This document shows positions 23,171-34,596 of a DNA stretch of 64,000 bases, piece after piece (within the stretch, counting starts at the first letter, position 1; each line of letters opens with the position of its first letter). Made by a program: the position numbers and the translations under genes. Location: NCBI GenBank assembly GCA_025526995.1, contig JAHLKG010000021.1, positions 62,001-126,000 on the forward strand, in the 5' to 3' direction. Source of the DNA: Powellomyces hirtus (lineage: Eukaryota; Chytridiomycota; Chytridiomycetes; Spizellomycetales; Powellomycetaceae). The notes under the pieces were generated by a model. It ran no database searches, had not been told where the DNA came from, and saw only the letters and a list, made by a program, of their open reading frames with translations.

Positions 23171-25054
23171 ATGCCTGCGACGCTCGCAGAGCCTGTCCTC
23201 ACCCTCGCCTTCAACAACATTCAGAAACTCACAACCATCGACGAAGCGGACATTCAAGCAATATGGAACGTCTTTACAAAGTGCAAAGACAATCTTGAAA
23301 ACGGACGTCGCCTCGAAAACATCTCTTGGAGGTATGTACAACTGTGTCTACCAACACCTGTCCGGCTGTCTTTTTTCCCACGCTGCCTGTCCTCTCGTCT
23401 TCCCGCTCACCCCGCTCACCCCGCTCACCCCGCTCACCCCACTCACCTCCTTCCCTTCCCGCTTGTTGTTTGCAGACTCTGGTACCGCTCTTGCCATGGC
23501 CACTCGCCAGAAGACGACGACACATCTCCGCTCGCCATCCCAAACGTCCGCCAACATAAAAACACCAAATCCCCGTACGTCTCTCCCGAGTCGTTCAACC
23601 GCATCCTCAAAAACGCGGTTGATGACTCAAACAACGCTACTCGTCGGATCCCACCAGAACTCGCTGCCATGAAGGCCGCAGCGGCAGCCTGTATCGTCGA
23701 CAAGCAACACCTTCAGCAGCAACAGCAACAACAACAGGAGCTGCAACAACTGCAGCAGCTGCAAATACAACACGAGTTGCTGCAGCTGGAACAGTTGCAA
23801 CAACGCCTCGAGGCCCACCCCACTCCCGTCATTGCTCCTCTTGCCAACCCCGCTGCTGCCCTCACTCCTGCTGCCATAATACCATTGCCCACCCCATCGC
23901 CACCACAGGAATCTGCTCTTCCCACCACCGCCGCTCCCGCTGCTGGCCCGGCCACCACGGCCTGCCCTGTTGTCCCACCCATCCAGCGCGTTGCCAGTGC
24001 TGTCGCGTTGAACCAAACGCTGCAGCACCTCCTGCCTCGCAACTATGCTGCTGTCCCTCGGGTCGCCAGCGCAGTTGCGCTGAACCAGACTCGTCTGCAC
24101 GCACCCGTTCCCCGACCAGCCAGCACGGTCGCTCTGAATCACCACACGGCAGCTCTGGTTCAGCGAACGGCCAGCGGACAGATGCCTCTGTACCAGTACG
24201 CTGCTCCTCACTCGCCCGCCCCGCAATTCCACCAACAGCAGCGATACCAGCATCTCGGCCAGCAGCATCCACAACAGTTCCCACAACCGCAACCACAACC
24301 GCAACCACAGCTGCAACAACTGCTGCGACCGCCTGGTCAGCATTTGCAGCAACAGCAGCAGCAGCAGCAGATTGTTGCTCCGCAGCCAATGCTGCCAGTG
24401 CAGCAACAGCAGCAGTCCAAGGTCAAGTTCTTCATCTCCGAGTCGCTCACACCCGATCAGGCATCGCGCCACCTCCCTCCTCGTCGTCTCCAAGCAGCTG
24501 CGGTGCGTGGGTCACCACCCATTCCGTCGGTTGTTCCTCCCCGCTACGATGCCATGGACTCTGACGACGACTGCAGCGACTCGGATTTCAGCTCAGACTT
24601 TTCCGACTCGGAAGACGAAGATGACTATTCGGACGATGACGAAATCTCCGAGGCGGCGTCCACCTACACGCCGGTGCCCATGTTTCAAAAGGTCTCGCTG
24701 ACATTGGAAACCTCGCCAGCCGACAATGCGTCCCCGTCCGCCTCTCTTCTCGCCCCTGGGCTGTCCAGCAGACGCTCGCTCCTATCGGTCGCCATCAAGC
24801 AAGGCGGTGCTCTGAAGCGCGCCAAGCCATCACAATTCAGGAACCTCAGTGCCATGGGCCTGGATGAAGACGCAGCCGCTGCGCAATTGCTCGATTCCGA
24901 CTCGGAGAGCATCTGTGATGAGATGTCGGAATCTCTAAGGGAGAACCTTGCCTGTGAGCGGAGAATGATGCCGCACAACATGCGTTACGCGCGCGGTGTC
25001 ACTACGATCACTTCCTTGCAGCAAACCGTCTACGGCGACGAAGGTTACTGGTAA
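23171..25054 (+). CDS. AreA/Mks1 N-terminal (DUF1752) domain protein, Gln-rich
   Basis: Exons 23171-23331 and 23476-25054 give about 579 aa. The N-terminus reads EADIQAIWNVFTKCKDNLENG then RRLENISWR joined across the intron to LWYRSCH. This is the fungal domain named DUF1752 or AreA GATA-like N-terminal, found in nitrogen/TOR regulators such as AreA and Mks1. No GATA zinc finger follows. The middle is poly-Gln and Ala/Pro-rich, with three loosely repeated blocks of the type RVASAVALNQT. An acidic Asp/Ser stretch (about 465-500) precedes the C-terminus, which holds SLRENLACERRMM. The intron is 144 nt (a multiple of three) and has no stop, but the conserved WRLWYR junction argues that it is spliced. 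The function is probably transcriptional or nutrient-signalling; this is inference from the domain. Confidence 0.75.
   Translation: MPATLAEPVLTLAFNNIQKLTTIDEADIQAIWNVFTKCKDNLENGRRLENISWRYVQLCLPTPVRLSFFPRCLSSRLPAHPAHPAHPAHPTHLLPFPLVVCRLWYRSCHGHSPEDDDTSPLAIPNVRQHKNTKSPYVSPESFNRILKNAVDDSNNATRRIPPELAAMKAAAAACIVDKQHLQQQQQQQQELQQLQQLQIQHELLQLEQLQQRLEAHPTPVIAPLANPAAALTPAAIIPLPTPSPPQESALPTTAAPAAGPATTACPVVPPIQRVASAVALNQTLQHLLPRNYAAVPRVASAVALNQTRLHAPVPRPASTVALNHHTAALVQRTASGQMPLYQYAAPHSPAPQFHQQQRYQHLGQQHPQQFPQPQPQPQPQLQQLLRPPGQHLQQQQQQQQIVAPQPMLPVQQQQQSKVKFFISESLTPDQASRHLPPRRLQAAAVRGSPPIPSVVPPRYDAMDSDDDCSDSDFSSDFSDSEDEDDYSDDDEISEAASTYTPVPMFQKVSLTLETSPADNASPSASLLAPGLSSRRSLLSVAIKQGGALKRAKPSQFRNLSAMGLDEDAAAAQLLDSDSESICDEMSESLRENLACERRMMPHNMRYARGVTTITSLQQTVYGDEGYW
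23405..23449 (+). repeat. 9-bp tandem repeat inside an intron
   Basis: Four perfect copies of GCTCACCCC and one degenerate copy lie inside the single intron of the AreA-N domain gene. Read through in frame they would encode a Leu-Thr-Pro repeat. Confidence 0.85.
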
Positions 25055-26523
25055 ATGCAGTCACCGCTGAGCCAAAAAAAAATCCCCAAGCTCCAGCGCC
25101 CGTGAACAATGGGTGTGCCCTTGACCCCGAGGTCGTGAACATTTTAGAAACGGGCGCGGGCAGCGGGTCGCCATCCATTCATCAGGACTTTTTGGTTGAT
25201 GCCGTTGATGGTGTGCGCAACATTTTTGGAAAAAAAAAAGCAAAACACAGCTCGCAACCCGTGGGAAAAGGCCGGTCCCTAACTCTCTCGATACCAACCG
25301 CTTCCCTTTATTCCCCTCTCCCCTCAAGCTCCGCTTTGTACATAGCGATATCCCCATCCCGCCTTCCCACGGCCTCCCCTCCCCCCCGGTAATTTGTTCA
25401 AGTCTGTTAATTTTGGCTTTTGTTCTGGCCCTCCTCTACTCCCTTGTGTGTGTCATGGTACTTCCTTCCTCTGCGAAGGGAGGAGTTTACCCATTTGTTG
25501 TTCTCCCACTAGCCTTCCTTCTCTTTGTGTTTTTCTTTTATTATTATTCATTTTTGTGTCTTTCCCATCATCATCTGCTCTTTCTGTTGTATTTGAGTCT
25601 CTGAAACGGGAAACCACGGGACTTATATCGAATCGACGCGCCAAAAAGACCGTGATCGGCGGCGCGTCCAAGCCACACGGACGTAAGCAACTCCGCTCAC
25701 ATGCATCCCAAGAACCTAGGTAGAACTCCCTGCCTCAAACACCCAAACGTAAGTACAAAAATGAACATCCAAACAAAGTAGATTCTGACACTCCAAAAGA
25801 ACGAGTCAATGAATTATTTTTCAGTTCTGCACCCTGGGTCAGACGGTGGTGAGAACTGTATTTTTGGCGACTAGTAGCCAAAATGTAAATATAGATGCAG
25901 AAAATCATTTGCTGGCAAAAATAAAAGCCAAATCCAATCGCAGTGTTACCCTTATTAGAGGGGCGAAATCACGAAAAGCCATCCTCCGCGTATCGGAGAC
26001 AAAAGAGTTCATGCGTAATATGTGAGGCGCCCCCCGAGGGCCATATGTGCACGGGGAATTTTTTTTGATCATCTCTTTCTTTTGTTGGTGGTGTTGTGTT
26101 GCTTCTTGCTTTTAAGGTTTTTGTTTTGTGGTTTTCTGATAGTATTGGACAACGGGTTTTAGGTTGTTAGCGAGCGTCATTTTGTGGGATTTTTTTTTTT
26201 GTGGCATTTCTTGTTTTCGTCGCTGTTCTCTTTCTCCCACGGTTCTTTTTGACAAGGGCATATTGTTGCGCTTGCAACCCGACGACAACACCACTCCCCT
26301 ATATCCACAGCCTCAACGTTTGCGGAGAAGAGACCCACCACGGCCATCCCGACACTTCGCGCCACACACTCTACACAACTCACACCACCAGCTCCCACTC
26401 AACGTCTCGCGCGCATACCCTGAGCCGATTCTCCTCGCATCTGCAACAAGAAGTAAAACTCATATACTCCACAACCCCCGCACACACACGCATACCCCCG
26501 ACATCGCCCCACACAAAGCTCAA
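25055..26523. other. Intergenic spacer
   Basis: 1.47 kb between the AreA-N gene and CDC14, both on the plus strand. It is T-rich just before CDC14 (26050-26220). Short open frames are present, but none shows a recognisable domain or coherent splice structure. Confidence 0.5.
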
Positions 26524-29028
26524 ATGCCGTACTCCACCGCCCCCCTCGTGCACCACGCCACCTCGGCGTCCTCTGCTGACATTCTGGGTAGTGCGAGAGA
26601 GTTTATCAAAGGTATGTGATCAAAATCGAAAACCACCCGCCGCCCAAAAAAAAAAAAGAAATAGCTACGTGTGCTTTTTAGACTAATCCCGTGCCCACCT
26701 TTTTGTTTTGTTTGTTTTGCCTAGACAAACTCTACTTCACCACCCTCACCCACGCGCCGGCCACCTACCCGGACGCCCACTTTTTCTCCATCGACCACAC
26801 CCTCGTCTACATCAGCTTCTTTTCCGACTTTGGACCGAATAATCTGGCGCATGTCATTCGGTTTTGTGATTTGGTCGAGGATAAGATGGTGGTAAGAGGA
26901 GTCGAAATTAGAGAGAGGGGGGAGATGAAGGGGGGCGGGATTTTTGAAAAAAGCTCTTTTTTATTTTTTGCAGAATCCTAGGACGGCGGATAAGAAACTC
27001 TGTCTTTACTCGTCGCATGACAGTGATAAGAGGGCCAATGCGGCGTTTTTGATCTGTGCATACATGGTAAAAAAGACGCACGCACATACACACACACGCA
27101 CACGCACAGAAAAAAACCAAAACACATCTTTCCTAACCCGCCTCTTTCTCTCTTGTCTCAGTTGCTTGTACACGGGCAGCCCCCCGACGCGGCGTTCGCA
27201 CCACTCGCCAGCCTCTCTCCGCCCTTTGTGCCGTACCGGGACGCCGGGTACGGTGCGGCGACGTACCACATCACGATCCTGGATTGCCTGCGCGGGCTGT
27301 TCAAGGCGCTGACGCTGGGCCTGGTGGATGTGGATGCGGTGGATGTGGACGAGTATGAGTTTTATGAAAAGGTCGAGAATGGGGATTTGAATTGGGTCAC
27401 GGGCAAGTTTTTGGCGTTGGCGAGTCCCAAAGATGAGGGCACGACTACACCCGGTGGTGCGAGAGGTGCTGCGGGCGGACAGGTCGTCGTGCCAAGTGGG
27501 ACGGGGTATCAGGGGCGACCGAGTGCGGCCACGCAGGGTTGGACCGGCGGGTTAGTCAGTCTGATTTCCAGAGTCGGGGGAGGAGCCACCACTGCGCACC
27601 AGCCCCCCACACGCACGCACTCCCGCTTCCAACCTGCCTACACACTCCCCTCCCTCATCCACTACCTCCTCACGCACAACCTCACAACCCTCATCAGGCT
27701 CAACAACCGCACCTACGACCGCACCCCGCTCCTCGCGGCGGGGATCACGCATATTGAGCTCTATTTCCCGGACGGCACGACCCCGCCCGACGGCATCCTG
27801 GCGCGGTTTCTCGAGATCTGCGAAACGACCGCGGGACCCGTCGCGGTCCACTGTAAAGCGGGCCTCGGCCGCACGGGCACCCTGATTGCGGCGTACTTGA
27901 TGCGCCATTATAAAATGACCGCGAGTGAGGTGATTGGATTGTTGAGGGTCCTCCGCCCAGGGAGTGTCGTTGGGCCACAGCAGAATTATTTGCAGAGGTT
28001 AGTTGCCGCGGGGAGAGATGGTGCAGAAAACCCGGTTTTCGCGGGACGAGCTTTTTGCTGATCTGGTTTTCATGTTTTTTGTTTTTTTGTGGGGGGTGTC
28101 GCACACAACAGCATGCAAGCCAAACTCCACAAAATGCACCCCACCGCACCCCTTCCACCTCACATCTCACTCCTCACGCAACCCACCTACCCGGCCCTAC
28201 AACGCTGGAAAAGGCGGCGTTCCTCCGTCCCGACAACCACCACCACCACCACCGCCACCGCGTCTCACTTCCACCCCACCTCCCCGACCTCGCACCCCTC
28301 CGAACTCGCCGCCCTCGAGCGCCTGTCGTTGTCGGACAGCGATCACGTGGCGCGGCGGTTGAGCCAGATGACGTTGCATAACAATAACGCGAGCACCCAC
28401 AGTGGAGTGAATGGCGCGGACCGGCGACTGGAGGCGGAGAGAAAAGGCGACAGTGTGAATGGGGTCCAACAGATGCCGATACCGGGACAACCGCGCAAAG
28501 CCCCCGCACCCCCCAGGAGCGACAGCGCGCGCGTCAGACGAGCCGACAATATGGTCGACGCTGAAGGCGAAATCAGGCAGCAAGTGTTGGCTGCCAAGGA
28601 TCTGGCGAGAAAAGTAAGGTCAAAAACCAACACCTCCTGTCTTTCGCGGCCCCTTTGCCCCCGCCACTATCCTTATCCTTGCCTTATCCTAATGTCGCAT
28701 GTTATTTCCCTCCTGTCGCTGCAAATAGACCAACCCGCCACCCACGTCCTCCCGCCCTACAACCGCACCGACGTCGTCATCATCCTCATTCAGCAACTAC
28801 ACGACGTCCCGACCCGCCTACCACAACCATCACCAGAATCAAACTCCCAACCGCACCTCCAACAACACCTCACTGTCATCCCACCAACCGCGCTCGGAAA
28901 AGACCAAGGACAAGACCGAAACGGACAAAGAGACCGCCGCGTTCGTGGTTGTCGGGAAAAATACAAATAAAAATACTCAACCGAGAGTGGTGACGGGAGG
29001 TGGCCCGGGACAGGGGGAGAGCAAGTGA
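26524..29028 (+). CDS. CDC14: CDC14-type dual-specificity protein phosphatase
   Basis: Exons 26524-26611, 26725-26891, 26974-27066, 27162-27997, 28112-28613 and 28729-29028 join in phase to about 661 aa. The non-catalytic domain A starts DKLYFTTL and continues HFFSIDHTLVYISFFSDFGP. Domain B has the acid loop YFPDGTTPPDGI and the P-loop HCKAGLGRTG with catalytic Cys at about residue 347. It ends with PGSVVGPQQNYLQ, the Cdc14 signature. The two domains are separated by a longer linker than usual (about 205-273, Gly/Ser/Thr-rich). The C-terminus is disordered and Ser/Thr/Asn-rich, as expected for phospho-regulation. Cdc14 reverses CDK phosphorylation at mitotic exit; in flagellated organisms orthologues also sit at basal bodies. 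Confidence 0.94.
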
Positions 29029-30419
29029 GTGGGGTGCGGTGTGAGGGTTTAAGTTAGCGAGAGGGACTCGGAGATGAGGCGATGAGTAATGTTTATAATC
29101 ACTTGATTTTTTTGAATTGATTATCTATCTCCCGCATTTGGATTCGACAAATGTTCGCGCGCGCGGGGGGATGATGGAGAAGGCGGTTATCTCATTTCAT
29201 GTCATGTCAGGATGGGATGGGATTTGTATACTGGATGGGATTGCTGTGTTTCATCTCCAGTGGTTAAACAAAGGGCGGCGGCAAAACAAAGAGTACCTCT
29301 CTCGTCTCCTGTTCGGTTTTCGGGATTCAGCAAACTCTCGTTCGGTGTGTCGGTACTTCAGTATTCAGCAACCTCCAAATTCAACTCGCTTTGTTCACCG
29401 TGTTCCCTCCCCCACGGCTCCTTCAAGGTCATGCAAGTTACCGTAAGTTCATCATCTTCCCCCTGTCATTGTGTAAAGTTCACTTTCCCTCACTGATGCA
29501 ATCTTCCCAACCGCCCACCCTCACTCTTGATCCTTTTCCTGTTGCCCCATCTTTCCCCACCGCTCGCGTCCTCCTCTTTCTTTAATTTACTTGGCTCTAG
29601 ACATGAGCGGGAGGTGGGCACGTGTGTGTAGTTGTGAACCATACCCCCCCTTGCGTGGACGCCACAGTTGAACGTGTGGCGAGTACGAATAGGGGTGTCC
29701 CAGGTGGGGTAGTTTTTTCTTCGGGGTGCGCCTTCACATCTTCAACATCAACCCTCATTGGTGTCCGAGTTGGGTGTGCTCCGCGCTCAGTACAGTAGAA
29801 GAAGGTGAGGGTCATGATTTTACAGGATCTGCGGTACCGGTATCGAAATCGGAATCGGCGGACGAGACCGCTCTTGGGGAAGCTTTATAGTAGAAATGTC
29901 ATCCCCAAATGCCCCAAATTCCTCCTGATGCCCATACACCGTCCGAGTACGTACGTGTACTAGTACGGTATTATCCTTCGAACGCGCGTCTCATTCGCGC
30001 GCCGCGTTTTGATTCCGTGCGAAACGAAATATCCAGCGACATATCTATTGATCCCATCGAACGTGCTGTACTGTACTCACGTGCTGGAGACATGTATGTG
30101 TTCAGACAGTCATCCCACAAGATTCTGGATCGAAGCAGGAATTTTATTCTTGCATGAACAATAACAACACAGAGCAACGGGTACGCAAGTCCGCGAGTGG
30201 TGGTGGCATTGCAGACAAAAGGAGGGGTGGCAATTGGGGTGGAAGTAGATAGAACTAACAAGGAATGGAAAAGGGCAAGGCCCGGGGGGTATGTAGAAAT
30301 GGAGGTTGTCTAAAGGGGCAAGTACAAAAGCCAGGAAAAAGCACAAGACGCAACGTAACGTCCATGTCACAATAAGCAGAAAAAAAAAAAAAAAGGAAAG
30401 AAAACAGATTTCCGTTCTT
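29029..30419. other. Convergent intergenic region
   Basis: 1.39 kb between the 3' ends of CDC14 (+) and the surface protein gene (-). The two genes converge, so two 3' flanks meet here. I see no additional gene, tRNA or repeat family. Confidence 0.5.
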
Positions 30420-32886
30420 TCAAACCACCCGCGTCCTCATCTCCTCATGCTGCCCAGGTCCAAACTCATACTCATACGCCGGGGGCGTCGCAACGCGGGC
30501 AGGGGCATGCCCATACCCAGGATCAAAATTCGAGCTCGAGACGGCTACATACCGTCCGTCCAAATTCCCATTCATATAATGTCCGTTCCCATTCATATCC
30601 ATCTCCATGAGCGCCGGGTACCCATTATGGCTGTATCGGTGAGTGGGGGAAGGGGTTATGGCGCCCATGCCCGCTCCGATGTTGTCGGGCGTGGGTGTCC
30701 CGCGCCTCGTTATCGAATGGGTCGGGCTTGATCTTGAGCGCTGATCAAGCAGGTGGGAATGCGAGTGCTCGACTTGGCCCAGGTCGGACATGCGGTTTCG
30801 GAAGCGCGTGCTGGGCTTAGAAAAAAAAAAAAAAAAAAAAAAAAAGTGCGTCAATCACCCCCTGCCTTTCCCCACTTCCGTTCTTTCATTCCTCAAAGAA
30901 CTTTTTCAAGTGGGTGTGTGTGTGTCTCCACAACACCAACCAACTTACCCTCAACTTCCACCTCCGGAACGCAAATATCGCGGCACACGCCAGCACCACG
31001 CCGCCCAGGATCGTTCCCAACGAGATATACACGCTGCGGGACACACTGCCTGCGGCGGCGGCTTCATTCTGGTCTTGAGGATCCACATTCGCGGGCGGTG
31101 GGGGTGAGAGGGGCGGCGGCGTTGTCGTGCTGGTTGTGGTGGCGGTCGCCGTGGGCGGGAAGAGGGTGAGGGTGATTTGGTCGTTGATGATGGTGGTTGG
31201 GCTGATGATAAGGGGTGGGGCGGCTGCTTTATTGTTGTCGTTGTTGTCGGCGGGGTTGTTATTGTTATTGTTTGAGATAGGGTCAGCTTGGGAAGGCGGT
31301 TGTTGCTGCGGTTGTTGAGCGGGTGGTTGGGGTTGAACGGGAACAGGTTGTTGGGGCTGGGTGGGTTGTTGTTGGGCAGGCGGTTGCGGTTGCGGCTGTT
31401 GAGGCTGATCAAAAAAAAAATGATGAAAATACAAAACAGAGTAAGTTCGCCGCCAAAGCCCAAATCAAAAAGGAAAATAGAAACAAAAAACAAACTCCCG
31501 GGTCAACCCCCCATTGTCTCCATTCCATACCTGAGGCACAGGCACAGGAACAGGCGCAGGCACAGGCACAGGCAAGGCCACCGGCGGGGTGGTACCCGGC
31601 TGCTCATCCACCCCACTGCCATTCCCCCCACCGTCACTTCCACCGGGTACAGGAACCGGCGCCGGAGCTGGAGCTGGAGCTGGGATCGGCACGGGAGCTG
31701 GTGGGTCCGCGGGTCGCGCAGGGGGCGGCTGGGTGATTGTCGGGGGTGGAGGTTGCGGTTGTGACGGTGGCTGGGTTGGAGGTTGCGGTTCCGGCTGCGG
31801 TTGTGTACCACCCCCATTATTGTCACCGTTGCCATTTCCATTTCCGGTACCGGGCCCTGCTGTTGGCGCGGGGGTTGGGGCTGGCGCATTGGTTCCTCCT
31901 CCCCCTCCTCCTCCTCCGCCGCCGGGTGCGGGTGGAGGAGTCGGCTCTCCCCCACCCCCACCTCCGCCGGCCCCGTCTCCACCCGCGGGAGGTGTCGGTG
32001 AGCCTCCACCGCCATTATTGTCTCCTCCTCCAGCTGGGGGTGTTGGGGGTGCACCACCACCACCCCCACCGCCCCCACCACCGGCATTGTTGTCGCCTCC
32101 GCCTCCAGCTGGGGGTGTCGGGGTGACACCACCCCCACCACTACCACCACCGGCATTGTTGTCGCCTCCGCCTGCAGATGGGGGTGTAGGTTGTCCTGCG
32201 CCACCCTCACTACCTCCAGGAGGGGGCGCAGGCGGCCGAGTCGCAACCGGCGGGATACCATTCGCGTCTCCTGCCGCGGGGGGAACGGGGGGTGTTCCTC
32301 CTCCTCCTGCTGCTCCACCACCACCACCATCTCCACCAGCAGGAGGAGGAAGCGGTGCAGCACCACCTCCTCCTCCGTCACCCGTGGTCGGGTTCGTGGT
32401 CCCACCGCCAGACGCGGGTGGTGTCGCGGGCGGGGGACCTGCATTTCCTCCTCCTCCTCCGCTTCCATCGGGTGGTGGCCCACCCGCAGCAGGCGGCGAC
32501 GGGGCCGCATCTCCCCTCCCACTACCACCCGCCGGATCCGCACGCGAGCCACCCCCACTCGCGGGATCTTGCGGCACGCGTCTCGCTAACCCGACCCGAG
32601 AACGAGGCCGCCACCCCGCCGCCGCGTTAGCCTTCCCGATAATCCCGCTGCTGCTGTTGTTGTTGGTATCGTTATCGTTATCGTTATCGTTACCGCCGGC
32701 GGGACTCCAACTACGCGACTCCACCTCCCCGACAGTCGCGCGCGTATAGTCGCCACGCCCCACGCGGGTCCTACCCACACCAACCCCATCGCCATCCGCC
32801 CCACTAGCAAACACCACCACCACCGCAACCAGCAGCACACCCCAGACCCGCAGCAGTGTCGCGCCTCGATCGTGTGCTATCCACAT
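30420..32886 (-). CDS. Secreted-type Pro/Gly-rich single-pass membrane protein
   Basis: Exons 32886-31531, 31404-30949 and 30815-30420 join in phase to about 735 aa. The N-terminus has a hydrophobic signal-like stretch ([15 protein letters not shown], about 18-32). Next comes a ~420-residue ectodomain built of Gly runs and Pro-rich phrases such as [10 protein letters not shown] and [11 protein letters not shown], then a Gln/Pro/Asn-rich stalk. One membrane helix ([18 protein letters not shown], about 580-598) is followed by FRRWK as a stop-transfer signal and a ~140-residue cytosolic tail. The layout resembles fungal wall-stress sensors (Mid2/Wsc type) and wall-anchored Pro-rich proteins, but I see no WSC Cys motif. 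The function is unassigned; a cell-surface location is a strong inference. A 386-residue antisense open frame over the same DNA is a composition artefact. Confidence 0.7.
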
Positions 32887-33446
32887 CGCCTGACGTGTAT
32901 TATATTTCGCACCGGTTGATTTGGGGCGATGCCGCTTGTGTGTGGATACCGTGTAAATGCAATGCAGTTGTAGTATCCGTGTCGTATCCGTGTCAACCCT
33001 CCCCCCGCACGGTGCGTGTTCGTCGTCGTTACAGTATATCGCCGAGAATAAAAAAGGGAGGGGGCAAGACAGAGAGAGCGATATGAGAGCGAGTGGCGCT
33101 ACTGTACTTGGGTTGCTGGGGGAGAATAGTCCGGTTACGGATATGTATAATCTCCGGTCCTGTAACAGAAACCAGGCGGCGGGCGGCGGGGCGAATCCTC
33201 GTATCTTGCAATGGGTGCTGTATTCCGCACGCGGATACCGTATTGGAACCGACAGGGGGGGATGAGGGGGTGATTGATTATATACCGTCTGCGCGCGCGC
33301 GCGTGCGCGGAGGGAACCAATATGACAAAATAAAGAAAGAAAAAAAAAATATCGATCCACAACACTCCCACAACAAACGGGCGGTGGAGGCGTGGGGGGG
33401 GGGGGTGTGACGAATGGGGGTGGAGTTTTTAGTTCAGTTTACGGTA

Positions 33447-33629
33447 TATCGATATGTTTTTGGGTTTTCCGATACTTGCACACGATGTTCAAGGTACACT
33501 CCACTATGTCGGCTTGAGCGCGGTGGGGTGTATCGATATTGTTGCTGTTGTTGTTGCGAGAGCAAATATGATATGATACCTACGGGGTACCTGGTTCTTT
33601 TTTCTCAATGTTCGTTTCATATATCGATA
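33447..33629. promoter_or_regulatory. Cluster of three TATCGATA palindromes
   Basis: Perfect TATCGATA at 33447-33454, 33531-33538 and 33622-33629, spaced 84 and 91 bp. They lie 560-740 bp upstream of the surface protein start. The octamer is self-complementary, as expected for a dimeric factor. The role is inferred only from recurrence and position. Confidence 0.4.
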
Positions 33630-33851
33630 TCCATGATTTCTCATCGGCACAGTACAAAAGTGCGGTTAGCCTGCATTCGGCCGTTCCGTGTGTGCGCAGA
33701 GTGAGGCCGTATGACCCCACCGACACAACCGAACCGCCAAACCCCGGCATGTGATTGTGGTTTGAAGACGAGGGATAATCTCGAATCTGTCATATGCGAT
33801 AGGTGCGATACCGTATCGCAGGCGTGCGCTTGCCTCGGACGCGCGAGGGTA

Positions 33852-33867
33852 GGGGGGGGGGGGGGGG
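33852..33867 (+). repeat. G16 homopolymer
   Basis: Sixteen consecutive G in the spacer, with nearby G10 (about 33396-33405) and alternating CG tracts. Such tracts are prone to slippage, G-quadruplex formation and sequencing error. Confidence 0.8.
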
Positions 33868-34201
33868 TAGTCACCGTGGAGGTACTGTAGTCTAGCCCTT
33901 TACACCCCGTGTTTTTCCAATTCTTCACACGAACGCACCTCATGCCATCCCTTCGTCATCCCGAACCTCGAAGGCGGCGGGAGGTGAAGAAACGCGGCGC
34001 AACTCGGGGGTGGAAAGTACGCGACCACGCGCGGCTCGCAAACGAGTGTGACACGCGGCGGCGACGGCGCAGCAGAAAGAAGCCACGCGGCAGTGACGAA
34101 CAACCCAAAATCCCACGTCATGCGAATCATCCCATCCATTCATTTCTCTCTCACATATCGACATCACCAAGACAACAACAAAAAAATCCAATGGTGCTAC
34201 A

Positions 34202-34209
34202 TATCGATA
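34202..34209. promoter_or_regulatory. TATCGATA palindrome
   Basis: A further perfect copy of the octamer in the spacer between the PLD 3' end and the surface protein promoter. Confidence 0.3.
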
Positions 34210-34596
34210 CAAGAAGAGACAGTCCCGAACAGAAAGAAATCAGTGTGGGGGGTGCGCATCCCAAGAGAGAGAGAAAAAAAACAAACCCCCACAACAAACT
34301 AAAAATCCAAAAAACGCCAAGGAAAAAAGAGGAGGGGCGCCGAGAGCGAGGTTGTGCGTGACAGATCCGCTCAGTCAAGGGGGGGAAAGGGGGGCGGCAG
34401 GGGGTCGAGATGACCAGAATATTAACATGTCATATAAGGCCAGGGGGGCATCTCATCGTCTATTGGTTCGTCCGAGAGTTTGGTGTCTAACAAGAGTCGC
34501 CTAAACTAAGTGGCGAAGTTTTCCGCGGGGGGGCTGTTTCGTTTTTTCATTTCCCGTTGTGTGTGGGGGGTGTTGAGTTTGGATGTGAACTGGTTT

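Larger units (their letters stand above)
32887..34596. other. Intergenic, repeat-rich upstream region
   Basis: 1.7 kb between the surface protein start (-) and the PLD 3' end (-), so mostly promoter of the surface protein gene. It holds four TATCGATA palindromes, an alternating CG tract (33291-33309), a G16 run (33852-33867) and other G-runs. I see no coding exon. Confidence 0.55.

Noticed and set aside
30821..30845. A25 run as a retroposon poly(A) tail
   Set aside because: It is the pyrimidine tract (T25 on the minus strand) of the surface protein's last intron, directly before the CTAAG acceptor.
31589..32749. 386-residue plus-strand Pro/Gly-rich open frame
   Set aside because: Mirror image of the Gly/Pro codons of the surface protein gene (Gly and Pro codons are reverse complements). 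The minus-strand reading has a signal sequence, membrane helix and consistent splicing.
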